Part shown: positions 34,752 to 43,006 of the stretch, one piece after another | Layout: the number at the start of each line of letters is the position of its first letter | Numbering within the stretch: the stretch's first letter is position 1 | NCBI RefSeq assembly: GCF_009362785.1 | Contig: NZ_WHNQ01000014.1 | Span: forward strand, 62,001-126,000 | Direction: 5' to 3' | Source: Paraburkholderia atlantica | GTDB taxonomy: Bacteria > Pseudomonadota > Gammaproteobacteria > Burkholderiales > Burkholderiaceae | DNA: 64,000 nucleotides | Notes under the pieces: generated by a model | The model's input: only the letters and a program-made list of their open reading frames with translations | Told to the model about the DNA's origin: nothing | Database searches by the model: none | Position numbers and translations under genes: made by a program

Positions 34752-36118
34752 TGCGCTCGCTGTCACGCAGGCTGCTGCCGCGCACGCTGCTCGCGCGCAA
34801 CATCGCGCTGTTGATCGCGCTCGTGATGCTGAGCCAGATCTGCTCGATCGTCGTGCTGCTGCATTACGTGCAGCGGCCACGCGTCGAGCGCGCGGCGGCC
34901 GTGTTCGCGACTTACGTGACGACGCTCGACAACCTGCTCGCGGCGACTCCGCCCGCCTCGCGCGCGGCGCTGACCGCACGACTCGACGCGCGCGAGCAGT
35001 TGCCGCCCGAAGCGACCGACACACCGCCGCACGATCTGTTGCACGCGTATCGCACCTATCAGCGCGGCGTGTTCATCGACAGCCTGCAGAAGCACCTACC
35101 CGCGGATATGCCCACGCGCTGGCAAACCGAGGGCGCACAGCGCTTGTGGATTCGCATGCATGGGTCGCTTGCCGGCGCCGGCAACGCGGCGGGTTTGGCG
35201 AACGCGCCATACTGGATTGCGCTGCCGGTTCCCGAGGACGCGCAGGGCAGCGGCCTCGAAGTGGCGATCTTCCTGTCGCTGGGGCTCGGCGTGCTCGCCG
35301 CGCTCGCCGGCTACGCGATCCAGCTGCATCTGAACGAACCGTTGCACGAGCTCACGCAAGCGGCGCGCCGCGTCAGCGCCGGCGACCTGCCCGCGCCGCT
35401 GCCGACCGACGGCCCCGCCGAAATCGCCGCCGTGGGCAGCGCTTTCAATCAAATGACGCGCGCGTTACGGGACGCCGAGGCGACGCGCGCGCTGATGCTC
35501 GCGGGCATCTCGCACGACATCCGCACGCCGTTGACGAAGCTGCGCCTGTCGATGGCGATGGCGATGCCGCAGGGGGCCGACAGCAGCTTCGTGATCGCCG
35601 CCGAATCGTATCTCGATCAGATCGAGACGATCCTGCAGCAGTTCATGGATTACGCGGGCAGCGGCGAGCGCGAGCAAGCGCAGCCCGGCGACCTGAATGC
35701 GCTGATCGAACGGCTCGCGGGCGACTTCGCTGGGCTCGGGCACGAGTTCGAACTGTCGCTGGGCAGTTTGCCGGCCGTTCGATATCGGCCGATCAGCATG
35801 ATGCGGCTGCTGATGAACCTGATGCAGAACGCGATCGTCTACGGCGGCAGCGGGCTTGCGGTGCGCACGTGGGCGACGCAGGACACGGTAACGGTGGCGG
35901 TCGCCGATCGCGGCAAAGGTTTGACGGCGGAGGAGTTGGAAAAGCTGAAGGCGCCGTTCCAGCGCGGCCGCAATGCGCGTACGCACAGCGGCGGCACGGG
36001 GCTGGGTCTGTCGATCGTCGAGCGGATCGCGCGGCTGCACGGCGGCAGCCTGCAGTTTCATCCGCGCGACGGCGGCGGCCTCGAAGTATGGGTCGTATTG
36101 CCGGTCAAGGCGCCATAA
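34748..36118 (+). CDS. EnvZ-like sensor histidine kinase
   Basis: 456 residues: TM helix 1 (about 19-40), a periplasmic domain of roughly 130 residues, TM helix 2 (about 170-193), HAMP, His256 in GISHDIRTPLTKLRL (EnvZ-like HDxRTPLT), and an ATPase domain with the N-box LMNLMQNAI and GTGLGLSIVERI. It should phosphorylate the regulator at 34038. The upstream EF-hand-like periplasmic protein is a candidate signal partner. Confidence 0.92.
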   Translation: MMRSLSRRLLPRTLLARNIALLIALVMLSQICSIVVLLHYVQRPRVERAAAVFATYVTTLDNLLAATPPASRAALTARLDAREQLPPEATDTPPHDLLHAYRTYQRGVFIDSLQKHLPADMPTRWQTEGAQRLWIRMHGSLAGAGNAAGLANAPYWIALPVPEDAQGSGLEVAIFLSLGLGVLAALAGYAIQLHLNEPLHELTQAARRVSAGDLPAPLPTDGPAEIAAVGSAFNQMTRALRDAEATRALMLAGISHDIRTPLTKLRLSMAMAMPQGADSSFVIAAESYLDQIETILQQFMDYAGSGEREQAQPGDLNALIERLAGDFAGLGHEFELSLGSLPAVRYRPISMMRLLMNLMQNAIVYGGSGLAVRTWATQDTVTVAVADRGKGLTAEELEKLKAPFQRGRNARTHSGGTGLGLSIVERIARLHGGSLQFHPRDGGGLEVWVVLPVKAP

Positions 36119-36154
36119 GCGCAAGACGGGAGGAGGGCGCGGCGCTCTTGCCGC

Positions 36155-36421
36155 TCACTCGCGATCCAGCCACGCGTCGAGCCCGACGCGAAATGCGACG
36201 CCCGCGATCACCGGCACCGTCAGCATCAGGATGATGCCGAAGTTCGGGATCTCGTCGCCGTACATGATCGGGTTGTACAGCACGACGCCCGACACGATCG
36301 CGAACATCAGCACGCCAATGGCGACCATCAGGAGATTGCGCACGGACAGGGACAGCGTCTTGCGCTTCGGCTTGTCGTTCGTGTCGTGAGCGCCGGGTGC
36401 TTCGTCGTGTTGGGCAGGCAT
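36155..36421 (-). CDS. Small membrane protein, 88 aa
   Basis: Two hydrophobic helices (LLMVAIGVLMFAIVSGVVLY and FGIILMLTVPVIAGVAF) with a polar, His/Lys-rich N-terminus and a charged C-terminus. Start ATG 36421 is a judgement; an upstream ATG at 36487 would add an Ala-rich stretch. The gene converges on the kinase gene 36 bases away. Family not recognised. Confidence 0.6.
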   Translation of the reverse strand: MPAQHDEAPGAHDTNDKPKRKTLSLSVRNLLMVAIGVLMFAIVSGVVLYNPIMYGDEIPNFGIILMLTVPVIAGVAFRVGLDAWLDRE

Positions 36422-36575
36422 GATGGTTCTCGTGGCAAAAAATGCGGCATCGGAAGCGGCCGCGGCGACTACCGCGCCCGGCATCATACCCGCGCGCGCA
36501 CGGCTGATGCGGTTGGGCCGCGCCGTTGCGGGTACTCATCCTTACCAACAATATATGCCATTCCAGGCCGCGACT

Positions 36576-36902
36576 TCACGCGTCGGCCTGCGGCCCCGCC
36601 GCAGGCGCCGAATCCGCGCCAGCCGCCGATGCGAGCGCGCAGCCGCTCAGGCCGAGCTCGTCGAGAATCGCGCTCATCAAGCCCGTGCGGCGCCATTGCA
36701 GCCACCTGATGTAGCACGTCTGCGACGGCGGAAAGGTGCCGGGCAGCCGATGCCATTTCTCGTTGCGCGTGACGACCCACAGGATCGCGTCGAGGATCTC
36801 GCGCGGAGGACGCGCGGGCCGTCCCAAACGTTTCTTCGGGTCCTGCTGGAACAGATGACTGATGCGCGCCCACGCGTCATCGGAAAGAGGAAGATCTAGC
36901 AT
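36576..36902 (-). CDS. Orphan IS5-type transposase N-terminal domain (DUF4096-like)
   Basis: 108 residues beginning with LSDDAWARISHLF, then GRPARPPREILDAILWVV, KWHRLPGTFPPSQTCYIRW and a final helix, matching the N-terminal helix-turn-helix-containing domain of IS5-family transposases. The catalytic DDE domain is absent: the protein ends in an Ala/Gly-rich tail, and no transposase fragment or inverted repeat follows. It is either a remnant or a domesticated DNA-binding protein. An intact frame with a normal tail favours domestication, but this is inference. Confidence 0.7.
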   Translation of the reverse strand: MLDLPLSDDAWARISHLFQQDPKKRLGRPARPPREILDAILWVVTRNEKWHRLPGTFPPSQTCYIRWLQWRRTGLMSAILDELGLSGCALASAAGADSAPAAGPQADA

Positions 36903-37041
36903 GCCGCCAACGCCTAACTGACCGGTTTGTGGCGATCTTACGGTTTGGGCGGTTCATTCTAATTCCGGATTTACGCGTGGTTTGGCCCGCTGAACCGCCG
37001 ATTGCTTCGCCTCCGATGATGCTAGCGTCGCCTTTGGCGGC

Positions 37042-38874
37042 CTACACCCGCAACCCGCGACTCTTCAGCCGGTAAACCAGCTGCGGCCGCGTAATCCCCA
37101 GCGTGCGCGCGGCCGCCGACAGATTGCCCTGCGCGCGCTGCACCGCGCTTTTCAGCAGCGCGGTTTCGATATCGTCGAGCGAGGTCGGGTCGATGTCGCC
37201 GCTCGCACCCATCAGCAGATCGTTCACTTTTCTGACCACGCGTTCCACCTCGCCGGTGCCGCCCGCCTGCTGATCGAGCAGCGAGCCCGACGGCGTCAGC
37301 GAGCCGTTGGTGCCGAGGCCGAACATTTGCGCGTCGATGGTTTCGCCGCTCGTAAACAGATGACCGATGTCGATCGCCCCGCCGTCCGGCGCAAGTATCA
37401 CGCCGCGCTCGACGAGGTTCTCCATCTCGCGGATATTGCCGGGCCAGCCGTAGCTCAATAACGCATCGAGCGCGCGGCCGGTGAAACCGGTCACGTCGCG
37501 CGCATGACGTTCGCGATATTTATGCAGCGTGTGATTGAGCAGCACCGGCAAGTCCTCGCGCCGCTCGCGCAGCGACGGCACGCGAATCGGAAACACGTTG
37601 AGCCGGAAATACAGATCCTCCCTGAAGCGTCCCGCGCGAATCTCGTCCTTCAGATCGAGGTTCGTCGCGGCGATCACCCGTACGTTGACGCGGCGCGTCT
37701 GCGTATCGCCGACCCGTTCGATCTCGCCCTCCTGCAGCGCGCGCAGCAGCTTGCCCTGCGCGGTCAGGCTCAGAATGCCGATCTCGTCGAGAAACAGCGT
37801 GCCGTCGTCGGCACGCTCGAAGCGGCCCGGGCGGCTGTGCGTCGCATCGGTAAAGCCGCCGCGCTCGACGCCGAACAACTCCGACTCGATCAGCGCCTCC
37901 GGGATCGCCGCGCAATTGACCGCGACGAACGGCCCCTCGCTGCATGCGCTGATCCGATGCAGCGTGCGCGCGCACACTTCCTTGCCGACGCCGCTCTCGC
38001 CGAGAAACAGCACGGTCGCGCGCGTGTTCGCGACGCGCCGGATCATATGGCAGACCGCGTTGAAACCGGGCGACGCACCGACCATGTTGTCGTCGCCGAA
38101 TGCAGTCGGCGTGGGCGGCTGGGTGCCACCGAGCAGGGCGACGGCGGGACCGTGCCTGACGTCACGTTTGACCGCCGCCGCCGACAGTCCCTGCGTAAAC
38201 GACTGCGCCTGCATGAAGCGCAGATCGTCGGCGGCTTCGTCGCCCCATTCCTCGACCGGTTTGCCGACGATCCGGCATTGCGACTGCCCGAGCGCGCGGC
38301 ACTCGACCTCGCGATAGACGATCGGGCGTCCCATGAACACGCTCGTATAGCCCGACGCATACCCGATCTGCGTCCAGCACACGGGCTCCGCGCCGATCCC
38401 GTAGATACGGATGTGCTCCTCGTCTTCCGCGCAGTTCTTCCAGATGAACTCGCCGTAGTACTGGCCTTTTTCGACGTCGATCTCGAGCCGCACCGGCTCG
38501 ACCACGGTCATGCCTTCGAGCATGTGCAATTGCGGGCCGACCGCGAACATTTCGGTAATCGAACTATCGGGGCGCGCCTTGCGCGCGAGTTCGGCGTCGC
38601 GCGCGCCTGAGTTGTAGCCCATGCGCGTGAGCAGGCCGCGCGCCGCGTCGATGCCGAGACTGTCGATCAGCTCGCGACGCATCGCGCCGACCGAGCCCGT
38701 GTGCACGAGCAGCATGCGCTGATCGCCGAGCCAGATGCGTCCGTCGCCGGGCGAGAAGTGCAGCCTCGACATCAGGTCCGCAATGTCCGGATAGCGCAGG
38801 CTGTCCACACAGTCGCCCTTGGGCGAGACCATCGACATGCGCGGGCTCGCCGCGGGCTTGCTTCGGGTGGCCAT
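37042..38874 (-). CDS. dmpR: Phenol-responsive sigma-54 activator (DmpR/MopR/PoxR family)
   Basis: 610 residues in the XylR/NtrC layout: V4R sensor domain (about 45-210), B-linker, AAA+ domain (about 262-500) and Fis-type helix-turn-helix (about 565-608). The sensor keeps the zinc set Cys166, Glu189, Cys192 and Cys200 with exactly MopR spacing. The phenol-contact residues of MopR (His106, Trp134) fall on His117 and Trp145. Walker A is GESGVGKE (292-299) and Walker B is TLFLDE. The sigma-54 contact loop reads GGFTDA (339-344) instead of GAFTGA. ATG 38874 has GGAGA upstream. It is divergent from the phenol hydroxylase operon, which it should activate when phenol is bound. Confidence 0.95.
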   Translation of the reverse strand: MATRSKPAASPRMSMVSPKGDCVDSLRYPDIADLMSRLHFSPGDGRIWLGDQRMLLVHTGSVGAMRRELIDSLGIDAARGLLTRMGYNSGARDAELARKARPDSSITEMFAVGPQLHMLEGMTVVEPVRLEIDVEKGQYYGEFIWKNCAEDEEHIRIYGIGAEPVCWTQIGYASGYTSVFMGRPIVYREVECRALGQSQCRIVGKPVEEWGDEAADDLRFMQAQSFTQGLSAAAVKRDVRHGPAVALLGGTQPPTPTAFGDDNMVGASPGFNAVCHMIRRVANTRATVLFLGESGVGKEVCARTLHRISACSEGPFVAVNCAAIPEALIESELFGVERGGFTDATHSRPGRFERADDGTLFLDEIGILSLTAQGKLLRALQEGEIERVGDTQTRRVNVRVIAATNLDLKDEIRAGRFREDLYFRLNVFPIRVPSLRERREDLPVLLNHTLHKYRERHARDVTGFTGRALDALLSYGWPGNIREMENLVERGVILAPDGGAIDIGHLFTSGETIDAQMFGLGTNGSLTPSGSLLDQQAGGTGEVERVVRKVNDLLMGASGDIDPTSLDDIETALLKSAVQRAQGNLSAAARTLGITRPQLVYRLKSRGLRV

Positions 38875-39002
38875 CTGAATTCGTCTCCAGCTACTGGTCT
38901 GTGTGATTGCCGGCAAATGCTGGCCGTCAGTATGCAATGCCGCGCGCGCGGCTGCATGGCGAATCGCGCGCCGAGCGTCTTCGGGTGTTCCCTGATAACG
39001 AA

Positions 39003-39018
39003 TTGATCGGTTGCTCGA
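39003..39018. promoter_or_regulatory. Upstream activator site 1 for DmpR-type regulator
   Basis: TTGATCGGTTGCTCGA matches 12 of 16 positions of the TTGATCAATTGATCAA-type inverted repeat bound by DmpR-family proteins. Its centre lies about 190 bases before the predicted start of transcription, as at dmp promoters. Confidence 0.6.
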
Positions 39019-39037
39019 CGCGTGCAAGCGGCCGGTT

Positions 39038-39053
39038 TCGATCATTTGATCTA
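39038..39053. promoter_or_regulatory. Upstream activator site 2 for DmpR-type regulator
   Basis: TCGATCATTTGATCTA matches 13 of 16 positions of the same repeat and contains the perfect inverted repeat GATCA-TT-TGATC. It is 35 bases from site 1, consistent with cooperative binding of the activator. Confidence 0.7.
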
Positions 39054-39175
39054 GCCCAAGCCCGTGCGCGTTTGGCCGTGTCTGCGTCGCGCGAATGGCC
39101 GTTTGGTGTTCGGGCATTGATTCACAAGGGATTGTGCGCCTGCCGCCGCGCGGCGCGCGCTCTTTCCAGATTCGT

Positions 39176-39190
39176 TGGCATAGCGGTTGC
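39176..39190 (+). promoter_or_regulatory. Sigma-54 (-24/-12) promoter of phenol hydroxylase operon
   Basis: TGGCATAGCGGTTGC preceded by T and followed by A fits the TTGGCAC-N5-TTGCA consensus. The GG (39177-39178) and GC (39189-39190) have the required 12-base register. Transcription should start near 39202, about 63 bases before the first gene. Confidence 0.9.
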
Positions 39191-39264
39191 ATTAATAGAC
39201 GCGCTGCCGCCGATTTCAACCAAAGCGTGCAGTGACAGATAACGCAAAACATCTGGAGACAGTG

Positions 39265-39540
39265 ATGCCCTCGCATTCACCCCACGCCGAGCCGCTCTCG
39301 CGACCCTTCGACGTCACGCGGCGCTATGTCCGTGTGCGTGAGCAGCGTGACGACGGTTTCGTCGAGTTCGATTTTTCGATCGGCGATCCGGGCCTGAGCG
39401 TCGAACTCGTGATGAGCGCTCACGACTTCGCGTCCTTTTGCGCGAATCATCGCGTGTGCCAGTTGAGCGACGACGAAACGGCGGCGCTCGATCTCGAACA
39501 GCTGAAGTGGCGCTACGGCGAGCCGGGCGTCACCGAATGA
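39265..39540 (+). CDS. dmpK: Phenol hydroxylase component P0
   Basis: 91 residues of the DmpK/P0 family, a small protein thought to help assemble the active, iron-loaded oxygenase rather than to take part in turnover. The core FVEFDFSIGDPGLSVELVMSAHDF and the ending LKWRYG are typical. ATG 39265 has GGAGA seven bases upstream; an in-frame ATG at 39232 does not. It is the first gene after the sigma-54 promoter. Confidence 0.92.
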   Translation: MPSHSPHAEPLSRPFDVTRRYVRVREQRDDGFVEFDFSIGDPGLSVELVMSAHDFASFCANHRVCQLSDDETAALDLEQLKWRYGEPGVTE

Positions 39541-39589
39541 AGCGCGCATGACCGTCGAAGGCCCCACATAACAGACAAGGAGACACCCC

Positions 39590-40636
39590 ATGCAGATCGA
39601 CATCAAGACGTCCTCGGTCCAGCAGATCCGGCAGACCTTCTCGCATGTCGCGAGAAGGCTCGGCGCCGATAAACCGGCGTCGCGCTATCAGGAAGCGACG
39701 CTGGATTTGCAGCCCGAAGACAACTTCCATTACCGGCCGCTGTGGCAGCCGGGCTTCGCGCTGTACGACAAAGGCCGCACGGCGATCCGCATGAACGACT
39801 GGTACGCGTTCAAGGACCCACGCCAGTACTACTACGGCGCGTACACGATCGCACGCGCGCGGCAGCAGGATGCGATGGAGAAGAACATCGAGTTCGTCAC
39901 GCGGCGGCGTCTGCTCGCCGATCTGCCCGACGACGCGAGAGCGCGTATCGCCGCGCTGATGGTGCCGCTGCGCCATATCGAATGGGCGGCCAACACCAAC
40001 AACTGCTTCGTGACCGGCTACGGCTGGGGCACCGCGATCACCCAGGCGACGATGTTTCATGCGATGGACCGGCTCGGCATCGCGCAGTACCTGTCGCGTA
40101 TCGGTCTGCTGCTCGATGGCAATTCGGGTGCGTCGCTCGTCGAAGGCAAGGCGCATTGGCTCGACGATCCGATGTGGCAGGGGCTGCGCCGCCGGGTCGA
40201 GGACACGATGGTCGTGCAGGACTGGTTCGAAACCTTCGTCGCGCAGAACGTCGTGCTCGATGGTTTGCTGTATCCGCTGGTGTATCGGCATATCGACCAG
40301 CGTTTGTCGCGCGACTACGGCGCGGCAATCGGCATGTTGAACGAGTTCGCGAGCAGCTGGTACGACGAAACGAGCCGCTGGGTCGATGCGACGTTGAAGA
40401 GCGCGGCGGCGGAGTCGACGGATAACGCCGTGCTGCTCGGCCGGTGGATCGCGCAGTGGCGCTCGCGCGTGCTCGATGCGTTGTGTCCGCTGGCGGTAGA
40501 AGCGCTCGGCGCGGAGGAAGCCGAAGCAGCATTCAGCGATATCGCCCAGGCGTTCGATGCGCGCATGCAAAAGCAGGGCGTGCCGCTCATGGCGGAGCCC
40601 GCAGGACAGCAAACCAAGGAGCCCCAGCATGGCTGA
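39590..40636 (+). CDS. dmpL: Phenol hydroxylase P1, beta oxygenase subunit
   Basis: 348 residues, the non-catalytic beta subunit of the (alpha-beta-gamma)2 hydroxylase. The helical fold is related to the alpha subunit but lacks the diiron ligands. Family features are FHYRPLWQPGFALYD, MNDWYAFKDPRQYYYGAYT and NCFVTGYGWGTAITQATMFH. AAGGAGA precedes the start. The gene overlaps dmpM by eight bases. Confidence 0.95.
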   Translation: MQIDIKTSSVQQIRQTFSHVARRLGADKPASRYQEATLDLQPEDNFHYRPLWQPGFALYDKGRTAIRMNDWYAFKDPRQYYYGAYTIARARQQDAMEKNIEFVTRRRLLADLPDDARARIAALMVPLRHIEWAANTNNCFVTGYGWGTAITQATMFHAMDRLGIAQYLSRIGLLLDGNSGASLVEGKAHWLDDPMWQGLRRRVEDTMVVQDWFETFVAQNVVLDGLLYPLVYRHIDQRLSRDYGAAIGMLNEFASSWYDETSRWVDATLKSAAAESTDNAVLLGRWIAQWRSRVLDALCPLAVEALGAEEAEAAFSDIAQAFDARMQKQGVPLMAEPAGQQTKEPQHG

Positions 40637-40901
40637 TTCCGTATTCATCGCGTTTCAGACCAACGACGACTCGCGTCCGATCATCGAAGCGATCGAAGCG
40701 GACAATCCGCACGCGGTGGTCAACGCGTTTCCGGCGATGGTCAAGATCGACGCGGTCGGCCGACTCGTGATCCGGCGCGAGTCGATCGAGGAGCGCATTG
40801 GCCGCGACTTCGATCTGCGCGAGCTGCAACTCAATCTGATTTCGCTCGGCGGCAACATCGACGAGACCGACGACGAATTCATTCTCGAATGGAAGGCCTG
40901 A
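40629..40901 (+). CDS. dmpM: Phenol hydroxylase P2, regulatory/effector protein
   Basis: 90-residue cofactor-free effector that binds the hydroxylase near the diiron site and tunes oxygen activation. It is recognised from SVFIAFQTNDDSRPIIEAIE, an A-M-V-K-I-D strand and the ending DEFILEWKA. ATG 40629 lies inside the end of dmpL, giving an eight-base overlap and coupled translation. Confidence 0.95.
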   Translation: MADSVFIAFQTNDDSRPIIEAIEADNPHAVVNAFPAMVKIDAVGRLVIRRESIEERIGRDFDLRELQLNLISLGGNIDETDDEFILEWKA

Positions 40902-40933
40902 GCGGCCGCGATCAATCGCATGGGAGACGCACG

Positions 40934-42565
40934 ATGAGCACCACGAATACGACGCCGAAAAAACTGAGCATCAAGGAAAACTACGCGATGCTGACGCGCG
41001 GCCTTGGTTGGGACACGACCTATCAGCCGATGGACGAGGTCTTTCCGTACGACCGCTTCGAAGGCATCAAGGTCCACGACTGGGACAAATGGGAAGACCC
41101 GTTCCGTCTGACGATGGACGCCTACTGGAAATATCAGGGTGAAAAGGAACGCAAGCTGTACGCGATCATCGACGCGTTCCAGCAGAACAACGGCCAGTTC
41201 AACGTGACGGACCCGCGCTATATCAATGCGCTGAAGCTGTTCCTGACCGGCGTGAGTCCGCTCGAATACGCGGCGCACCGCGGCTTCGCGCTGGCCGGCC
41301 GCAACTTTCGCGGCGCCGGCGCGCGTATCGCGTGTCAGATGCAGGCGGTCGACGAGCTGCGCCACGCGCAGACCCAGGTTCATACGATCAGCCACTACAA
41401 CAAGTTCTTCAACGGCTTTCACGACTTCAAGCATATGCACGACCGGGTCTGGTATCTGTCGGTACCGAAGTCGTACTTCGAAGACGCGATGAGCGCGGGC
41501 CCGTTCGAGTTCGTCACCGCGATCTCGTTCTCGTTCGAATACGTGCTGACCAATCTGCTGTTCATGCCGTTCATGTCGGGCGCCGCCTTCAACGGCGACA
41601 TGGCGACGGTGACGTTCGGCTTCTCCGCGCAGTCCGACGAATCGCGCCATATGACGCTCGGTCTCGAAGTCGTGAAGTTCCTGCTCGAACAGGACCCGGG
41701 CAACGTGCCGATCATCCAGAAGTGGATCGACAAATGGTTCTGGCGCGGCTACCGGCTGCTGACGCTCGTCGCGATGATGATGGACTACATGCTGCCGAAG
41801 CGGATCATGTCGTGGCAGGAGGCATGGGAAACCTACTTCGAGAAGAACGGCGGCGCGCTGTTTCATGACCTCGAACGCTACGGCATTCGCATGCCGAAGT
41901 ATCACGAGGTCGCATCGAAGGAGAAGGACCGTATTTCGCACGAGGCGTGGGGCATCTTCTACAACTACACGCACGCGGCGGCGATGCACACGTGGATTCC
42001 ATCGGATGACGAGATGAATTGGCTCGCCGAAAAGTATCCGGCGACGTTCGACAAGCTGTATCGCCCGCGCTTCGAGTACTGGCGCGAGCAGCAGCAAGCG
42101 GGCAAGCGCTTCTACAACAACACGCTGCCGATGCTGTGCCAGATCTGCCAGGTCCCGATGGCCTTCACCGAGCCCGACGACCCGACCAAGACCTGCTACC
42201 GCGAAAGCGATTATCTCGGCAACAAGTATCACTTCTGTTCGGACGGCTGCAAGGACATCTTCGACAACGAGCCCGAGAAATACGTGCAGGCCTGGTTGCC
42301 GGTGCATCAGATCTATCAGGGCAACTGTTTCGAGAAAGATGCGGACCCGTCAGCCGCCGATTTCGATCCGCTCGCCGAAGTGCTGCGTTATTACCACATC
42401 AACGTCGGCGCGGACGGCCACGAATTCGAGGACTCGCCCGACAGAAAGAACTGGCTGCGCTGGACCGGCAAGCCGAGTCACGGCGGCGAAGGGACCACGG
42501 AAGGGACCTCGGAACGAGCCACCGAAGCCGCCGCGCAAAGCACGCCAGCCGCGCAAGCCGCGTGA
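40934..42565 (+). CDS. dmpN: Phenol hydroxylase P3, catalytic diiron alpha subunit
   Basis: 543 residues. Diiron ligands are visible as Glu111, Glu141 and His144 (DELRH), Glu202, and Glu236 and His239 (DESRH), the ExxH pairs of bacterial multicomponent monooxygenases. The C-terminal Cys-containing YHS-like domain CQICQVPM...HFCSDGCKDIF is as in DmpN. The last about 40 residues are a Thr/Ala/Glu-rich tail (GEGTTEGTSERATEAAAQS) that may be dispensable. The enzyme converts phenol and methylphenols to catechols. Start ATG 40934. Confidence 0.96.
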   Translation: MSTTNTTPKKLSIKENYAMLTRGLGWDTTYQPMDEVFPYDRFEGIKVHDWDKWEDPFRLTMDAYWKYQGEKERKLYAIIDAFQQNNGQFNVTDPRYINALKLFLTGVSPLEYAAHRGFALAGRNFRGAGARIACQMQAVDELRHAQTQVHTISHYNKFFNGFHDFKHMHDRVWYLSVPKSYFEDAMSAGPFEFVTAISFSFEYVLTNLLFMPFMSGAAFNGDMATVTFGFSAQSDESRHMTLGLEVVKFLLEQDPGNVPIIQKWIDKWFWRGYRLLTLVAMMMDYMLPKRIMSWQEAWETYFEKNGGALFHDLERYGIRMPKYHEVASKEKDRISHEAWGIFYNYTHAAAMHTWIPSDDEMNWLAEKYPATFDKLYRPRFEYWREQQQAGKRFYNNTLPMLCQICQVPMAFTEPDDPTKTCYRESDYLGNKYHFCSDGCKDIFDNEPEKYVQAWLPVHQIYQGNCFEKDADPSAADFDPLAEVLRYYHINVGADGHEFEDSPDRKNWLRWTGKPSHGGEGTTEGTSERATEAAAQSTPAAQAA

Positions 42566-42603
42566 CGCTCGGCTACGTCCACCGAATACCAAGGAGACAC
42601 ACC

Positions 42604-42966
42604 ATGTCAGTTATCGCGCTCGGAGAAGGTTATACGGGCGAAGTGAAAGACCGCGAGGAGAACTTCCACGGCAACCGGCTGCTGTTTATCGGCTGGGAAG
42701 ATCATTTGATGTTCTGTGCGCCGCATTGCATTCCGGTGCCGCCGTCGATGACGTTCGCGACGCTCGCGAACGACGTGCTTCCCGGCATCTATTCCGCGCA
42801 TCCGGACTGGGAGAAGGTCAAGCTCGACGACATCGAATGGTTCCGCTCGAACGAGCGCTTTACGCCCGCGTTCGATCGCACGCTCGAAGAAAACGGCTTG
42901 CTTCACAAGGCGCTGATCCGTTTTCGCACACCGGGTCTGACCGGTATCCGCGGCTCGTGCAGCTAG
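42604..42966 (+). CDS. dmpO: Phenol hydroxylase P4, gamma oxygenase subunit
   Basis: 120 residues of the DmpO family, the small third subunit of the hydroxylase. It is recognised by FHGNRLLFIGWEDHLMFCAP and ALIRFRTPGLTGIRG. AAGGAGA lies eight bases before ATG 42604. It is tightly spaced between dmpN and dmpP in the operon. Confidence 0.95.
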   Translation: MSVIALGEGYTGEVKDREENFHGNRLLFIGWEDHLMFCAPHCIPVPPSMTFATLANDVLPGIYSAHPDWEKVKLDDIEWFRSNERFTPAFDRTLEENGLLHKALIRFRTPGLTGIRGSCS

Positions 42967-43006
42967 GCCGCGCGCTCACCGGATCAGAGAAAGAGGAGAG
43001 CCCGAC

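Larger units (their letters stand above)
38875..39264. other. Intergenic control region of the phenol regulon
   Basis: A 390-base gap between the divergent regulator and phenol hydroxylase genes. It holds two activator sites and a sigma-54 promoter (listed separately) for the rightward operon. No gene is visible. The regulator's own promoter must also lie here, but I found no convincing sigma-70 elements for it. Confidence 0.7.

Noticed and set aside
36119..36154. Possible terminator between the kinase and small membrane gene
   Set aside because: Only a weak six-base pairing with a large loop and no T run.
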